64,000 bases of DNA, taken from Acanthacorydalis orientalis (taxonomy: Eukaryota; Arthropoda; Insecta; Megaloptera; Corydalidae). The notes below the pieces were generated by a model. That model was not told the origin of the DNA and ran no database searches. It worked only from the letters and a program-made list of their open reading frames with translations. The position numbers and the translations under genes were made by a program. The DNA lies in contig CM068314.1 of assembly GCA_034766995.1 (NCBI GenBank), forward strand, positions 32,393,208-32,457,207, given 5' to 3'. This document shows positions 46,327 through 59,290 of this stretch, one piece after another (positions within the stretch are counted from its first letter, which is position 1; each line of letters starts with the position of its first letter).

Positions 46327-46449
46327 GAGAGAGAGAAGAAATGGATAGAGGTAAATAGAAAATAGTGGTAAAAAAGATATATCGAATCATAGTTAAACGT
46401 ACACATAAGTTAGCTTAATCATTGTCCGCTGTTGTTTTAATTGTTACCA

Positions 46450-46521
<72 letters not shown>

Positions 46522-47327
46522 GTACAGTTTTTAATTTATGTTTGAATCTATAATCACGAATAAATTATTTCTAACTCCTCACAAATGAAATTAAGATGCT
46601 GACAACGTCGAAAATTGTGAAAGTAGATTTTCAATCTTAATTTCATTAAGAACACCACCAGTCTCTTAAAACCATTAACCATTCAAGATGATCACATCAT
46701 TAAGAAAAAAAGAAATATATTTAAAATCTGGATTAGAATATATTGAATCGCAGTTTATATACAAGGCACACAACTACTTGTTTTTCTCTGTTCTTTACTT
46801 ACTTCTTCAATATAAAATTGTCTATTAATACTTTTTAAAATTTTAAAAACTTGTATAAAAAATTGATTAATAATTTATTGACTAGTACAAATTCAAACCT
46901 AATTAAAACATAATTTTACTTTAATTCTAAGTAATATGTGATAATTTTATCAAAATTATCTGAATGTATATTATTGGGTATTAATAATTTTTATTTCTCG
47001 GATATGTTTAATAATTTTAAATCCTGAAAAACATATTGAAAAGATCGAATTTCGACCATAAAAATATGCTTTCGTACTCATTTTTATTGTGAAGCTACAG
47101 ATTTCTTTTTCATTCTATATTTGTTATATATCCCAATGCTGTGAGAATAATGGTATCAACATTAAAATATTCATAACCAACGATCAAAATAATCTGTAAT
47201 CAGTTATAGAACAGTTTTGATCAGCAAAATTGATGTGGTTTCTGGGGAAGAGCAAAATTTAATTGTAAAAGTTAATTAAGTTATGTTTTTTATTATAATT
47301 ACGCTTTTATTTTATTCGTTTGTAAAA

Positions 47328-47381
<54 letters not shown>

Positions 47382-47566
47382 TCCACAAATAATTTTATAT
47401 AGTGTTTTGTAAAACAAAATAACTAAACTATTTATTAATTAAAATGCATTTCATGTAATGATAATTTTCAGTATAATAGAAAATAATACATTACACTACT
47501 TTATTTTCATAGGCCTTGTATACTTGCTGTCATATTCACTATTGGATCACTCACTTTTTATATATA

Positions 47567-47611
<45 letters not shown>

Positions 47612-47995
47612 TTAGATAGATATTTTTGTAGTTTGTAGTGAAGTGATTTTATGAATTTATCCATAATAAAAACCATATAGAAAGATTTTTTTATATAATA
47701 TGTATTTCAATTTTCCTTTAGTTTTATTTTTCAATTTTGATTAAATCTGGTTTAATAATTCAGGTATAAACTTTATTGAGATTTCTCTATCGTATTATTA
47801 AAAAAAAATATTTTTTTTTAAAAATATAATCGGTTTTTCTGTTTAAGTTCTAAAATATGATTCAGTGCTGATAATTGAATTTTTCAATACATGTACGTTT
47901 ATGTACCAATAAAGATCTTTCTTTTTCTCAAATTTCTTTATTGAACATTTTCTTTCGATCAATTCGTATATAAGTAAATAAATATTGATAATACA
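46261..47995. other. AT-rich spacer
   Basis: No gene is seen. (TA)n at 46290-46320 (with GA tail), 46454-46516, 47330-47366 and 47570-47609. Confidence 0.6.
46454..46516. repeat. (TA)n microsatellite, 63 bp
   Basis: Perfect alternation. Confidence 0.97.
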
Positions 47996-48360
47996 TCGAC
48001 TCAGGATGATCAAATCAACGTACCGCCACTGTGTGAGCGTCTGTTAGCTAGCCGCCAGCATCGGTCGGTCAGACAGATCTCTGACTTTGAATTATTGATG
48101 TCGGCAGTCCAAGATGTTTGCACTTTTCATACGTGCGCCCTGCGGCCATGTCCATACGTTTACGGGATTATTTTTTTGTTTATTTGCTCATACGTAAGTG
48201 TGTGTATGTGTGTAAGAGGGAACACACACACACATGTATGTGCACTAAACCTTTCTGTGATTACGTAATGGACGGAGAATGCATCGTTTTACGGGACGAA
48301 TGCATGCAAAGAACGAGTTACGCCGCCAGAGAAATCTTTCAAAGAAGACGCGAAGGATGA
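47996..48360. other. GC-normal island, unidentified
   Basis: Contains GTCAGACAGATCTCTGAC, a short perfect-stem palindrome near 48070, and a GT/CA microsatellite at about 48197-48240. An 80-codon frame (48118-48360) has no domain. Confidence 0.3.
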
Positions 48361-48709
48361 AATATGAAAACGATGAACTTTTATGAGAGCGTTTACATAT
48401 ATTTTTCTCGATTATCTGTGAAAGCTACATCAACAAAATTTACACAACTATTAAATATGAACATGATTTTATAAATATGAACATAGAGCTGACATATAAG
48501 TGCGAATTTATCTTTTGAAACTCTGATGTAATATTTTTATAAATGGAAAAAATATAGATATGTCGCAGATTTTTCTCTTTTTTATCTTAAAAGAGTATGA
48601 TATGATTACAAATCGCATCGGCATAAAAATGATGTGTGTTAGTAGCTTTTAAAAACTAAGATATTTTAAATTCTAAAATATTTTATTAAATTTTTTATCT
48701 ATCTCTCTT

Positions 48710-48755
<46 letters not shown>

Positions 48756-48894
48756 ACATATACCTATATACAGAGAGAGAGAAAGAGGGAGAGAGAGAGG
48801 TATAGATGTGTTTATTTATCTAATCTTTCTGGTAGCAAATAAATTAAAGTAATTTTAACAGCCATATTTTGGACATCATATATAATATTTGGGA

Positions 48895-48962
<68 letters not shown>

Positions 48963-49539
48963 ATAATTGAATGATAGTGTGTTCCTCTTGCAAGTGTATT
49001 GCAACGTTGTTATTTTATAAAGTCGCACATTGGATATTTCATTATAATTGTTATTAAACACAATAATAAGATAAAGTTTGGTTTCGGAGAAAGACCATCT
49101 CCAAAGAACGACCAGAAATAGGAAGACACCCACACTGTAACATAATTTACACTTGTTTACAATTCGTTGAAAAAAATATAGTTGTTATGATACCAAAATC
49201 ATAATTTATTGTCACTTCAGGTGTCATCGTTCATAATAATTTAATGTAAAATCTCGACACGTTTTTTTTAATTTTTTTTGTTCATTTTTTGAAATTTTAC
49301 GTAACATTTATATATATATATATATATATCAAATAAGAATAAACATCTTGTTTTAAAACATATTAAATAAAGAAATTTGTTTAAAAAAAATTAAATAATT
49401 AATGAAAATGACCATCATTACTAAATTTTATTATAAATACACATTTTTATTTGAATATAATTAAATTTTAATTATAGAACTCTAAGAAACTGCAAGATTG
49501 TTTAAACAATACTTTGTTAAAATACTGATACACATGGTT
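48361..49539. other. AT-rich spacer
   Basis: No gene is seen. (TA)n at 48713-48748 followed by a (GA)n patch 48771-48800, and (TA)n at 48899-48954. Confidence 0.6.
48899..48954. repeat. (TA)n microsatellite, 56 bp
   Basis: Perfect alternation. It is preceded by two copies of the word GGACATCATATATA (48872 and 48892). Confidence 0.97.
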
Positions 49540-49647
49540 GGTATATTCCAACGGCGCGAGTAAGCAATAGCTAAATCACAGCGAAATCGGAATATCAATT
49601 ACTCAGCTGTCTTATTAACAATTCATTGGTATCGATATCTAATCTTG

Positions 49648-49649
<2 letters not shown>
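49540..49649. other. Short less AT-rich patch
   Basis: Nothing recognisable; it leads into a 48 bp (TA)n tract. Confidence 0.3.

Positions 49650-49697
<48 letters not shown>
49650..49697. repeat. (TA)n microsatellite, 48 bp
   Basis: Perfect alternation that splits a GC-normal region into 49540-49649 and 49698-49960. Confidence 0.97.
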
Positions 49698-49700
<3 letters not shown>

Positions 49701-49960
49701 CTGAAAACAATTCAGCATTGAGAGACATATTCGTCCGACAGTTCTCCCTTCGAAAGCTACACTTCCGAGGACACACAGTTCGTTAATGGAGTTGACCTGT
49801 CAGATAAACAGTCCCCTACACCCGCCGACACTGTTTCGTCTATAGAATCCGAATGACAGCAGGAAAAGAAGACGCGAGAGGAAACAGTGAAACTGAGATG
49901 GCGTTCCAACATCCCTAGAGATATCGAAAAACGGAACCAGCTAACAATCACTGTTGTAAT
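49698..49960. other. GC-normal island, unidentified
   Basis: A minus-strand frame (49757-50020, 87 codons) covers it without recognisable content. Confidence 0.3.
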
Positions 49961-51246
49961 TATTTTAAAGTAGTTTTTTTTGTAATCTCGTTGACAGAGT
50001 CGAGTATAGCTATGAAACAAAACAATACCGTTTTGCGAAATAACTTTTTGTAAAAAAAACGGCTTTTTTTAATACTGGACAGTTTTATATTTTTTATATT
50101 TATAATACATTGATTTTTGTATTATTTCACATTGCTTACTTTATACAGTACTTTAAACTGAATTCTTAATTTAGGTGCAAACATCTTTTTTTCTTCAGAA
50201 TTTTTTCCATTTTTACCTTATAAAATTTTTTATTAAGTTTGACAAAATCAGTATTTTTGTTCAGTTGTATTTAACTTATTAAATTACAACTTCAAAATGA
50301 TATAATTCTAAATTCGTCTTAGTAAGAGAATGTGTATTTAATATTTTACAAATGAAAGATTGAATTCTATTCAATAAATTTTAATCGTTAGGAGAGGTCT
50401 TTTGTCTTTTTTTATTGCTATTAAAGCTTTTTATTTTGTATTAATCATTAATCTATAAATATTTAGAAAAAAAAATTTGTTCTATGTCCACCCATGTCAT
50501 TTTGAAAATTATTATTCTGAATTATGCTAAAGGCATAATTATTAATGAAAGCAATATATTTATGAAATATAAATTTCTATTTGTATCTCTTAAATTTATA
50601 TTCATTATTTTTGTCACGCATATCTCGGTCTTGTGATATTGAATCAAAAATAACTGATTAATGAACATGACGTTCTTATTTCTTAATATATATATTGTTC
50701 AAGTGTTAATATAATAGCATCAATATCATTATTCGTGATTCTAAATCATGTTTCTATAAAATTAACTGAAAATTATATTTTTTTATTAAGATGAGATTTT
50801 TAGTTTAGGTTATAAATTATTCTTTAAAAACATTTCTTTCATAATTTAACCTGAAGTATATAAATTTTTGTTTATATCCTGCCATTAATTAAAAACAATA
50901 AAATCCTACTGACTCTGGAAACAAAGCAGATATTCTTAATTTATTATCACCTAACACATATAAAAAATGTTTATTTTTTTATTTAACATAACCAATTTTT
51001 TTCAAGAAAAAATTGATGACTCATCCATAAATCTTCAAATTTGTTTACCGATTGTTAAAAACTCAAACTGGAATTAATATAATTACCAAAAAAGAATCGT
51101 CTTCACTTTTGATATACTACCAATTATGTGAAGAATTTTTAAAATCAAAATATTAGAATATAGACTTTTTAAAACATTTCTAAATCAAATTTACTTCCAA
51201 ATTATTAACGAATATATATATATATATATATATATATGTAATATAT

Positions 51247-51308
<62 letters not shown>

Positions 51309-51929
51309 TATAATGTACAACTTTCACTAAAATTATTCTAATCTAAGAAAATCTGTGTCTTCATTAAACTACGTTTATCACTAATAGAAAATAAAAAAAA
51401 ATAAATGTTAAATAAACTAAGCTAATAAAAGTTTAAACTAGATTATAAAGAAATGATTTTTCCATACTTTCAATATATAAAATTACAAATGAACTGACTT
51501 TAAAATATAATAAGTAATACAAAGTGTATAAACTTTTACTAAATAATATTTAACCCTTTTGATACGTTTTTCGAAAACGCCGTATATTTGGTTATACATA
51601 TGTGTAGTAGCCGTAACAAAGGGGTAAATAGGCAAATATATAAAAATGCATAATTAAGTCCAAAAATATAAAATAATTTCATAAACGATTTATTTAAATT
51701 CCCAATACAGAATTCGAAGAATTTTATTAATTTATCTAATAAGGCCAAAAATTCTTGGTGATTTTAATACAATAAACATCCTTAGCTAAATTTAACTTAT
51801 CGGAATATATTTTTTTATTATTTGAAAATTATTCAAATTTTCTGTTTTGAAATTAAAAAAATAAATTATATAAAATAATATTCAATGTATAAAAATTGTT
51901 TCCATTTTTCAACATATCGATTATGTGTT
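49961..51929. other. AT-rich spacer
   Basis: No gene is seen. The first 1.2 kb is unusually free of microsatellites. (TA)n at 51211-51237 and 51255-51305. Confidence 0.6.
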
Positions 51930-52290
51930 CTGTCTAAGCGACCAATTTATTCTGCCTTTAAATTTATGCTCAATATCTGTACACTAGCCGGAAGTAATAA
52001 ACCGCAAGATGTAATGCACTCGTACGTTACGGATTAACGTGCGGAAGCCGTTCCGGTTTCGTAAACTGGCCACCGTGAAGCCGCCGTTCACATGAAGGAA
52101 GGAAACGGACGGAAGAACGTTGCCATAATCGTAGCGTTGTTGATAATCTGTAATGTAATTAGAACGCCAGCCATTTGTGGACACTAAACCCGGACTTAAT
52201 TCGTGAGGCTGCAGTGGTCGAGATCGAACGAACGGCCCAGCAGACCTGCAGACCACCGCACAATTAGTTTCGAAAGTTTAACGATACCTA
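51930..52290. other. GC-normal island, unidentified
   Basis: Inverted words TGCAGTGGTC (52210-52219) and GACCACCGCA (52251-52260) could form a short stem. CCGG and GGAAGG words are frequent. A 90-codon minus frame lacks a domain. Confidence 0.3.
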
Positions 52291-52712
52291 GTGTTTTTGA
52301 TACGAATATAAAATAAAAACATTGTATGCCGAAATATATATTAAAAAAAGGGTCTAGCCAAGTTTGAAAACTATTTCGCCAACATATGCAAATTGATATT
52401 TTGAAAATGAATGAGCTTCTTAGTTTTGATAATAAAGGACTAATACATTTCTAGAAAATATTTTTAGTTTCAGAAAATTGTAGAAATATTAAAACTCGAA
52501 ATTATTTTATAAATGAAACAATTTTATGAAACTTTATTGAAATGAAAATTATATTTTACATTCTCTTGCTGCTTTAATTAATTTGATACATCGTTATATT
52601 TCTGTCTGATTATTTTCAAAAATAAACATCCTTTTTTAATTTTTGAAGAAGGTCTACAATATTTTTACAACAATGAATATAGGACTTTTAAATAGATTTA
52701 GTATTTATTAAT
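52291..52712. other. AT-rich spacer
   Basis: Nothing recognisable. Confidence 0.55.
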
Positions 52713-52713
52713 A

Positions 52714-52722
52714 ATTTCTTAT

Positions 52723-52784
<62 letters not shown>

Positions 52785-52793
52785 ATAAGATAT
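52714..52793. repeat. Palindrome built on a 58 bp (TA)n core
   Basis: The TA tract at 52725-52782 is framed by TCTTATTGATAT on the left and its exact inverse ATATCAATAAGA on the right. The whole unit of about 80 bp is a near-perfect palindrome able to extrude a cruciform. Confidence 0.85.
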
Positions 52794-53068
52794 AATTTTA
52801 TAGTTTCTGACAAATATTTCTCGAAACATTTCTGACCATTTTTAAATAAATCTTGATATAAGTTTAAATTAGAACAATTCACAATTTCTTTTAGAAATGC
52901 TAACAAATAAAAATATATACATCTATTTTTTTACCTAATTGAGAAATCCGTAAATACTATACTAGACGTAAATTTTAATATACCATATTAAAATTTTTAC
53001 AAATATTCATCCAACATTAAAATTAAATTCAAAAAAAATTATTTTCACAAGAACTTATAAATACATAC

Positions 53069-53129
<61 letters not shown>

Positions 53130-53426
53130 TACAGATAGATATGTAGGTAGATAGACAGATATATTATCAAATATACAAACTTTAAAACACACCGTAATTA
53201 TAAAAACTTCATTTCGAAAATATTTCTTTTATGTAAAACGCATAGATTAATTATCTTTAAATATTTATAATATATCGATTTTCAAAAATTGGCAACATAT
53301 TTGTTCTTCATAAATTTGGAAGAAATGTAGAATATAACTTTAGACTGCTTATTGAAAATAATGATAAATACCTTATTTAATCTTAATTGTATTTAAAATA
53401 AAAAATGAAATAGTTCCTTCATCTAA

Positions 53427-53475
<49 letters not shown>

Positions 53476-53539
53476 GACACACGCCCACAATAATAAACCA
53501 ACGCACAATATTTTCAAATTTAAAAGTCTTAATGGAATA
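52794..53539. other. AT-rich spacer
   Basis: No gene is seen. (TA)n at 53076-53126 followed by GATA-rich words, and (TA)n at 53429-53471. Confidence 0.6.
53076..53126. repeat. (TA)n microsatellite, 51 bp
   Basis: Perfect alternation. Confidence 0.97.
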
Positions 53540-53780
53540 TATACAATTTAAAAATATATTTCCACCCCATGTCGTTATAAAGTTTCTTCGCATTTCACAT
53601 TTCAACCCTCGCGAGTTTAAAATAAAAATCCACTACAGTCCATTAGTGCAATCAGAACGGTTCTACGTGAACGATACAGTGAAAAGACAGGGAAAGATAA
53701 TTACATCAAATGTCCCTTAAGTTGTAGCCTTACTTAACAGGCCTTCTAATCCATTCGCTGTTTGTGATTCATGTAAGGGA
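53540..53780. other. GC-normal island, unidentified
   Basis: A 62-codon frame (53532-53720, plus) has no domain. No clear splice signals. Confidence 0.25.
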
Positions 53781-56079
53781 TTGAACGGATACAACTTTTT
53801 TTAATTGCTCGTAAATGGGCGAAGTTTTTTATTGCAAGATTTTTTTATTAGTGTACTTTTTACTAGAATTTAATTAAGATTTTACTTAAAAATTCTATTT
53901 CATTAGTTATGAATTTCATCAAACGCGCACCCACGTGTACATACTCAAACACCTTTGTTTTATAATTTCATGCATTTACTACATTTCTTATCTCCATTCA
54001 ATTATCAATTTTTTTTAAAAAAAAAAAACAAAGAAAACTTCGCCTTGAAATAATTTATTTGAGATAAAATTGGTCTGAATTATTTTTCTAGTTTATTTTG
54101 ATTTTATATAAAAAAAATATTTCATATAATTATCACAAAAGTATGAATTTCTTGATAATTATTGTCCTGTAAGATTTTAAGATTTTAAAAAAATATGTAT
54201 GTATGTGCATGTATATAAGTATTACTTTAAAAAGGTATTCTATTTATCTTCAAATTATTAGAGAAATGCAATAAGGTTTATATAACCGACATTAATAATA
54301 CCAAAATGTTTTTTTTTGTAATTCTATCCTCCAAGCATATTATAATTTAAGATTTAAAATGTTTACATATCAGTCTCCTTTTGAAAATTTTATTACATTG
54401 TTATAATGTTCAGTTAGAACAGTTTACAGTTTTTCAACAGTACAATTTTAATATTTGTAATATAGAAAACTCAGATACAACGATGACAGAAAAATGTATA
54501 ATTATTTATTAAATAAATTGATACTTTTGATTAAAGTACATTCTACATTACAAATCTTTGCTATTTCAAATACAATTATTTGTTTTTATACCTATAGATA
54601 TCATTGATGCATTATTTTGATGATCTTTGTTTTTCTCAATCACTTAAGTTTAAAATTTCATTATTGGTTTTGGTTCGGATACCATCATCAAATAAATTTT
54701 AAATAATTCTTGGAGAAAAGTCACATGTCAAGATTAAAAATGGAAGACAGAATGGACAACTAACAGGAGATCTTACAATTAGTTATTTCGCACAAATAAG
54801 TGGAATATAATCTTCAAAAAAAAAAAACTTAAAAATATTAATTCTTATTTCTTCGTCACTCTATTACCATATCATTAATGCTTCAAATTTCATCTTAATA
54901 AAAAAAAGAATTCATAAGAGATAAATTATGATCTTTTTATTAAAAAGAACTCTTTTTACTTGCTTTCATTTACTTTCTATAAAATTCGTATCTAATACCA
55001 TTCATGTTACTCACTTTTTGTTAATATAGAAAAGTGTGATACAGAAAATAAAAATATTATTTAAATAAAAAATAATCTTAATTCGTGTATTTCAGTTGTT
55101 TAAATATTATTTTCATAACATATTCAATAAAAAAAAAATTTTTTGAATCGTTTGGAAAAATATCACATTCTCAAAAAGTAATTGACAGTTAAACAATAAT
55201 TATAAACAAAAAGTGAAAGCTCGGAATAATTTTGTTGCAGTTATAGTTTTTTTTTGCAGTGGCTAATTCAAATAAATCCTCCCCCAATAACCGCACACTT
55301 TTTTTCTAATGGATATATTCAATAATTTATTATTGACCATTTTGATTATTTGTGCTCATTTAAAGGTGATACCATCAATCTCAAAATGTTAAAATACAGA
55401 TAAATTACAACATTCAGAATGATCAACAATCGTTTATTGAACAATTTAATCAAAAAAATATGTTGTATGGTAAACGAGCAGTGGATATCAATTAATGAAA
55501 ATAATTAACATTTTTTTTATTGTAATGCCATAGTTTTTATTAAAAAAAAATACAATTATATTCATATTTGTTTCGAATATACATCACTAAAATGGAGTTT
55601 ACTATTTTAAACAGAAATACTTGTAATTATTTGTATTATTGTGATAAATCGATTTTTTTTTAATATAGAAGAAAATAGCATAAAATATATATTTCTGTTA
55701 TTTATATTTTCTATCGTATTTATCAAACTTCTCTTAAAAACGTATCAATGGAATCATTTTAAAATGACTATAATAAAAATATTAAAACAGTATACATTCT
55801 TTATACGAAAAAAAAACATTGTAATAAAGTGACAAAAGTCTTTTTTTTATTATATACAGTTCTGCAAATCATTACCTATCATTTAATTTATCTGATAATT
55901 TCGTATCTCAACCTAATGCATTACATCACTTTGTATAATTGTAAAAAATGTTTCTATAAATGGTTACTCTTAAAAGTATATCACATCATTATAACTAACA
56001 ATTCAAATCCTCCTAGATTTTAATTATTTCAAGATCCATTTTTGTAATAGATTTATTACCGATATAATCGGAAATTTTT
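53781..56079. other. AT-rich spacer, microsatellite-poor
   Basis: 2.3 kb of A/T-rich sequence without a gene and almost without TA tracts, unlike its neighbours. Frames of 60-65 codons at 55641-56023 look random. Confidence 0.6.
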
Positions 56080-56269
56080 CACCATTGCAATGTCGAGTAC
56101 CTGTACTGAACGTACCGCATGCAATTTGCAATGGTAATGACAGCCTGTTTAGGAGGTATACAGTAGGGAGAATATATAGTGTGACCCGTGCATTTCATTC
56201 AGCGCGTGGACAAACTACATATAGCTGGGTGGATGTTGAACCAACATGTTCTACATATATACCGTAAAC

Positions 56270-56303
<34 letters not shown>

Positions 56304-56590
56304 GTGTATGTATATACCTGTAACTCTAAACAGTACATTCCCTATACGATCCCCGTATAGGGATGAACTATGGTACGAGAGAGTATACAATGACGACTAT
56401 ACTGGATGATGGTCGGTGATGACGATGACGGTTCGCTTAGCCCACCGTGATTAGCATCGCTTCCATGAATATAGTATTTGCTATGAAATTACTCATTTGC
56501 GATGTTCCGTTGAACACAACATTGGCTTGTCAACCGGATAAATCCGCTGTGACTGCGTAAATGAGTTGCCCCTGTATTTGTGTCGTCCGT
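56080..56590. other. GC-normal island with inverted repeat
   Basis: ACCATTGCAA (56081-56090) pairs exactly with TTGCAATGGT (56126-56135), enclosing GTAC words that could pair inside. (TA)n at 56270-56293 splits the island. No domain in the frames. Confidence 0.35.
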
Positions 56591-57034
56591 GTGCACACGT
56601 TTGTGTGAGTGTGTGTACGTATACGTAAAATATGTACATGTGTGTGTTATATATGAGGGTGCGCGAAATGATTTGATAATTTGGTATCGTTGATGATGTA
56701 TGTATACAGATTGAGTTTATAGCGGTTTTGATATATAACAGATAGATTGTAAATATTTCGATCTAATTTAGTTGTAGAGAATAGTTTACGGTACACATTT
56801 CCTACTCTTAACACTGATCCATTCGAAATTAAACGCCTACTTTATATAAAAGATTTTGTTTGATTACACTAAAGAAAATTTATTGTAAAAGGATTTCATT
56901 TAAAATAAATTTATTGGTAAATCAGAAAATGTTAACTATGATATTTCATAAATTTGATGTATTGTTCTCCTTTTTTATTAGATGTGTGTTATACATATAT
57001 TATATACATTATTATATACTAATCAAAAAGTACG
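56591..57034. other. Spacer
   Basis: GT-rich words at 56600-56650, then AT-rich sequence. GAGGGTGCGCGAAATGATTTG at about 56655 looks vaguely like a transposon end but has no partner that I can find. Confidence 0.4.
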
Positions 57035-57905
57035 GTGAGTGTTCGAATGATAAATCTTTTATTGCTGTAAAATACAAATTTCAATCAGTTTTCCTAAAAA
57101 TCCTCCTCTACTCCCTCTTTATACGCACTTATTCTAACGTTTTTGACACTTTTTTATACAGTATTAGAAGTATCTCTTCGTTAGTGCCTTTAATTGCACT
57201 TTCGTGTCTGTTTCGATCTCCAGAATTGTCTGAGAACGCTTTCCTTTCATTAATTTTTTCATTTTGGGGAAAAAGCAGAAGTCGCACGGTACTAAATCTG
57301 GTAAATACGATAGATGAGGATACATTATACTTTTTTTAGGAAATAAAAATTATTGTATTAGAAGCGATGCGGGACAGAAAGCGTTTTCGTTATGAAAGAT
57401 AAAACCAATTTCCCATTTATCTGATCTTTTTCTGCGCACATCATTTCGTAAACGTTCTAATATCCCCTTATATTGTTCAGAGTTCACCGTTGTGTCTTTA
57501 AATACAAACTTTTCTCACGTAATTCCTTCAATATCGAGAAAACAATCAACATCACATTGATGTTGAACTTCGATTGAGATTTTTTTGCACGGGGCAAGCT
57601 TGGTAATTTCCGAAAAAACTCAACCATGGTCTCATGATTATACCCGTAAACTCAAGACCAATTTATGGTGACGACAATTCTCAAAAATTTCGAATCTGAA
57701 CCGGTACGACCACGCAACTCCAACAAAATTGACAAAAGCTGTCTTCTGTAAAACGCGTAAAGCTATTTTTTTTGTTCACTCGTTCAAATTTTGATTAAAT
57801 TACTTTCAACTGAACTGTAAGAAATGTACACATATTCGGAAATTTCCCAAATAGTCAATCGTCTATTTGATCAAACCATTTCATTAACTTTTTCAACGTT
57901 TTCGT
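57035..57905 (-). pseudogene. Degenerate mariner transposase, family C
   Basis: Minus-strand remnants in order from about 57900 down: NENVEKVNEMV, NRRLTIWEISEYVYISYSSV, VTINWSWVYGYNHETM-like, KKSQSKFNINVMLIVF, HNENAL (altered second-Asp motif), then YLPDLVPCDFCFFPKM. The wording matches the mariner group with RRLTIREIA, WVYGYD and SPDLAPCDFFLFP motifs. About 50 N-terminal codons are missing and stops and frameshifts are numerous. No terminal repeats are visible. A 159-codon plus-strand frame (56860-57339) is partly its antisense and I do not regard it as a gene. Confidence 0.8.
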
Positions 57906-57909
57906 TGGT

Positions 57910-58396
57910 TTTTGGTTTTTCATTTCATCGTGTTCATGTTAATGTCATTTTAAAACATATTTTTCGGCCTATAATTTGGTAACATCGAGTTTGATTTTCT
58001 TCTTAATTTTACTTCAAATTGTGATATTGAATTAAAGATGGAAAAGAAGCAAATAAGAGCATTTTTTGTATAAGTTCAAAACCGGTGATAAAGCAGCAGA
58101 AACTATTCGTAAACTAACGATACTTTTGGTGTGGGTACTGTTAATGAAAGTACGGTGCAATGGTGGTTCTAAAATTTTCGTGCTAGAGACAAGAGCTTGA
58201 AGGTCGCGGACGTCTTCAGTTTATAACGACCAACTGAAAGCTTTAATTGAATCAGAACCACGCACAACAATTCGAGAATTTGTAGAAAAATTAGGAGTTA
58301 GTCATCAAATAGTTTCGGACCACTTAAAACATTTAGAAAAATCCAAAAACTTGACCAATGTTTGTATAAACAACAATTATTTTTCTATCAACGTAA
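57910..58396 (+). mobile_element. Mariner family A, copy A4 (5' truncated)
   Basis: Begins abruptly inside the family A 5' region (CATTTCATCGTGTTCATG at about 57919), next to the broken N-terminal end of mariner C. It continues through MEKKQIRAFF (ATG at 58038) and ends with the 3' terminal repeat (AATTATTTTTCTATCAACGTAA), followed by TA. Like the other family A copies it lacks the catalytic domain. Confidence 0.88.
58038..58345 (+). pseudogene. Mariner transposase N-terminal remnant (family A)
   Basis: ATGGAAAAGAAGCAAATAAG gives MEKKQIRAFF, then a stop. Later pieces read TVQWWF, then a stop, and after a frameshift YNDQLKALIESEPRTTIREF, VEKLGVSHQ and DHLKHLEKS. It preserves the longest second helix-turn-helix of the four A copies. 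Confidence 0.82.
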
Positions 58397-58859
58397 TACA
58401 ACATTTCATGCATTACAAAAAAAAAATAAAAACGTCTAAAAGAATCTATTTTTTCCTTAATTTTGTTAGACGACGTTAATTTTATACTTGATTGTTTTTT
58501 TTTAAATTGCTTTTTGAACAATGTAAAATAATAAATGTTTAAAAGTAAATTTAAACTGAAGAAATTTTTAGAAATACTGCAATAAATAAATATAATTACG
58601 TAGAAATTAAACAGTTATTATAATTAAGAAAGTATTTTCTTTTATCGTCTTTCTAATAAATTCGTTAGTACTTTATCTGGTATAATTAAATGTTCTAATA
58701 AACGATCTAAAATATAAAATTTTAATGATTGAAATACCAAATATAAATTAAAAATGAATATTTGGATTTTAATAGAATTTGAAACATAAATTAATGTATA
58801 TATATATGTGCGTGTATTTAAACATATTTGAAATTTTATAACAGACCGTATAAATAACG
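58397..58859. other. AT-rich spacer
   Basis: Nothing recognisable. Confidence 0.55.
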
Positions 58860-59290
58860 TTATCGGTACACAGCATATCGAACAATGAATTCATCATTCG
58901 TTTCGGAACGACATGGTCCTGTGCGACGTACACGTCGTTCAACAGAATCGGGCCCCATCGCCGCTGAATCACCACCAGGTGTGAATCCGTCCCAGCGGTG
59001 AAGGCGATACCATGCCGTCGCCGCAGCAGCCGGCGGCGGCGGGTAGAAGTTAACTGCACTGTTTAGCCCGGCCTCATGTATTTTGCACGCCACGCTCTAT
59101 TATTCAGCACGGGCCGCGGCGGGGTTCGAACCCGCGTCATCGCGCTTGACTGACACACAAATCTTCCATTCGGATTGTACACGCCACCGTCAACGGTGTT
59201 CGGAACGCCAAAAAGCGACACCGTTTTCTATAACTGAGATGTCCCCAGAAAACGTCCCTCGGCTATTATTTCCTCTCCTTTGATTCACAC
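58860..59290. other. GC-rich island with B-box-like palindrome
   Basis: The most GC-rich part of the window (GCCGTCGCCGCAGCAGCCGG near 59015). GGGTTCGAACCC at 59122-59133 is a perfect palindrome matching the tRNA B-box (GGTTCGANNCC), with a GCGGGGTTCGAACCCGC stem like a tRNA T-arm. No A-box or cloverleaf could be found on either strand. Three frames of 66-96 codons are open but unrecognised. Could be a tRNA-derived repeat end or a promoter/untranslated exon. Confidence 0.3.

Noticed and set aside
56650..56700. Possible mariner end GAGGGTGCGCGAAATGATTTG
   Set aside because: Superficially like a terminal repeat, but no inverted partner was found at the far side of mariner C or elsewhere.
56860..57339. 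159-codon plus-strand frame
   Set aside because: Its second half is the antisense of the degenerate mariner C transposase and its first half is random AT-rich sequence.
59080..59160. Intact tRNA gene around GGTTCGAACCC
   Set aside because: No A-box, acceptor stem or cloverleaf on either strand; only the T-arm-like part is present.
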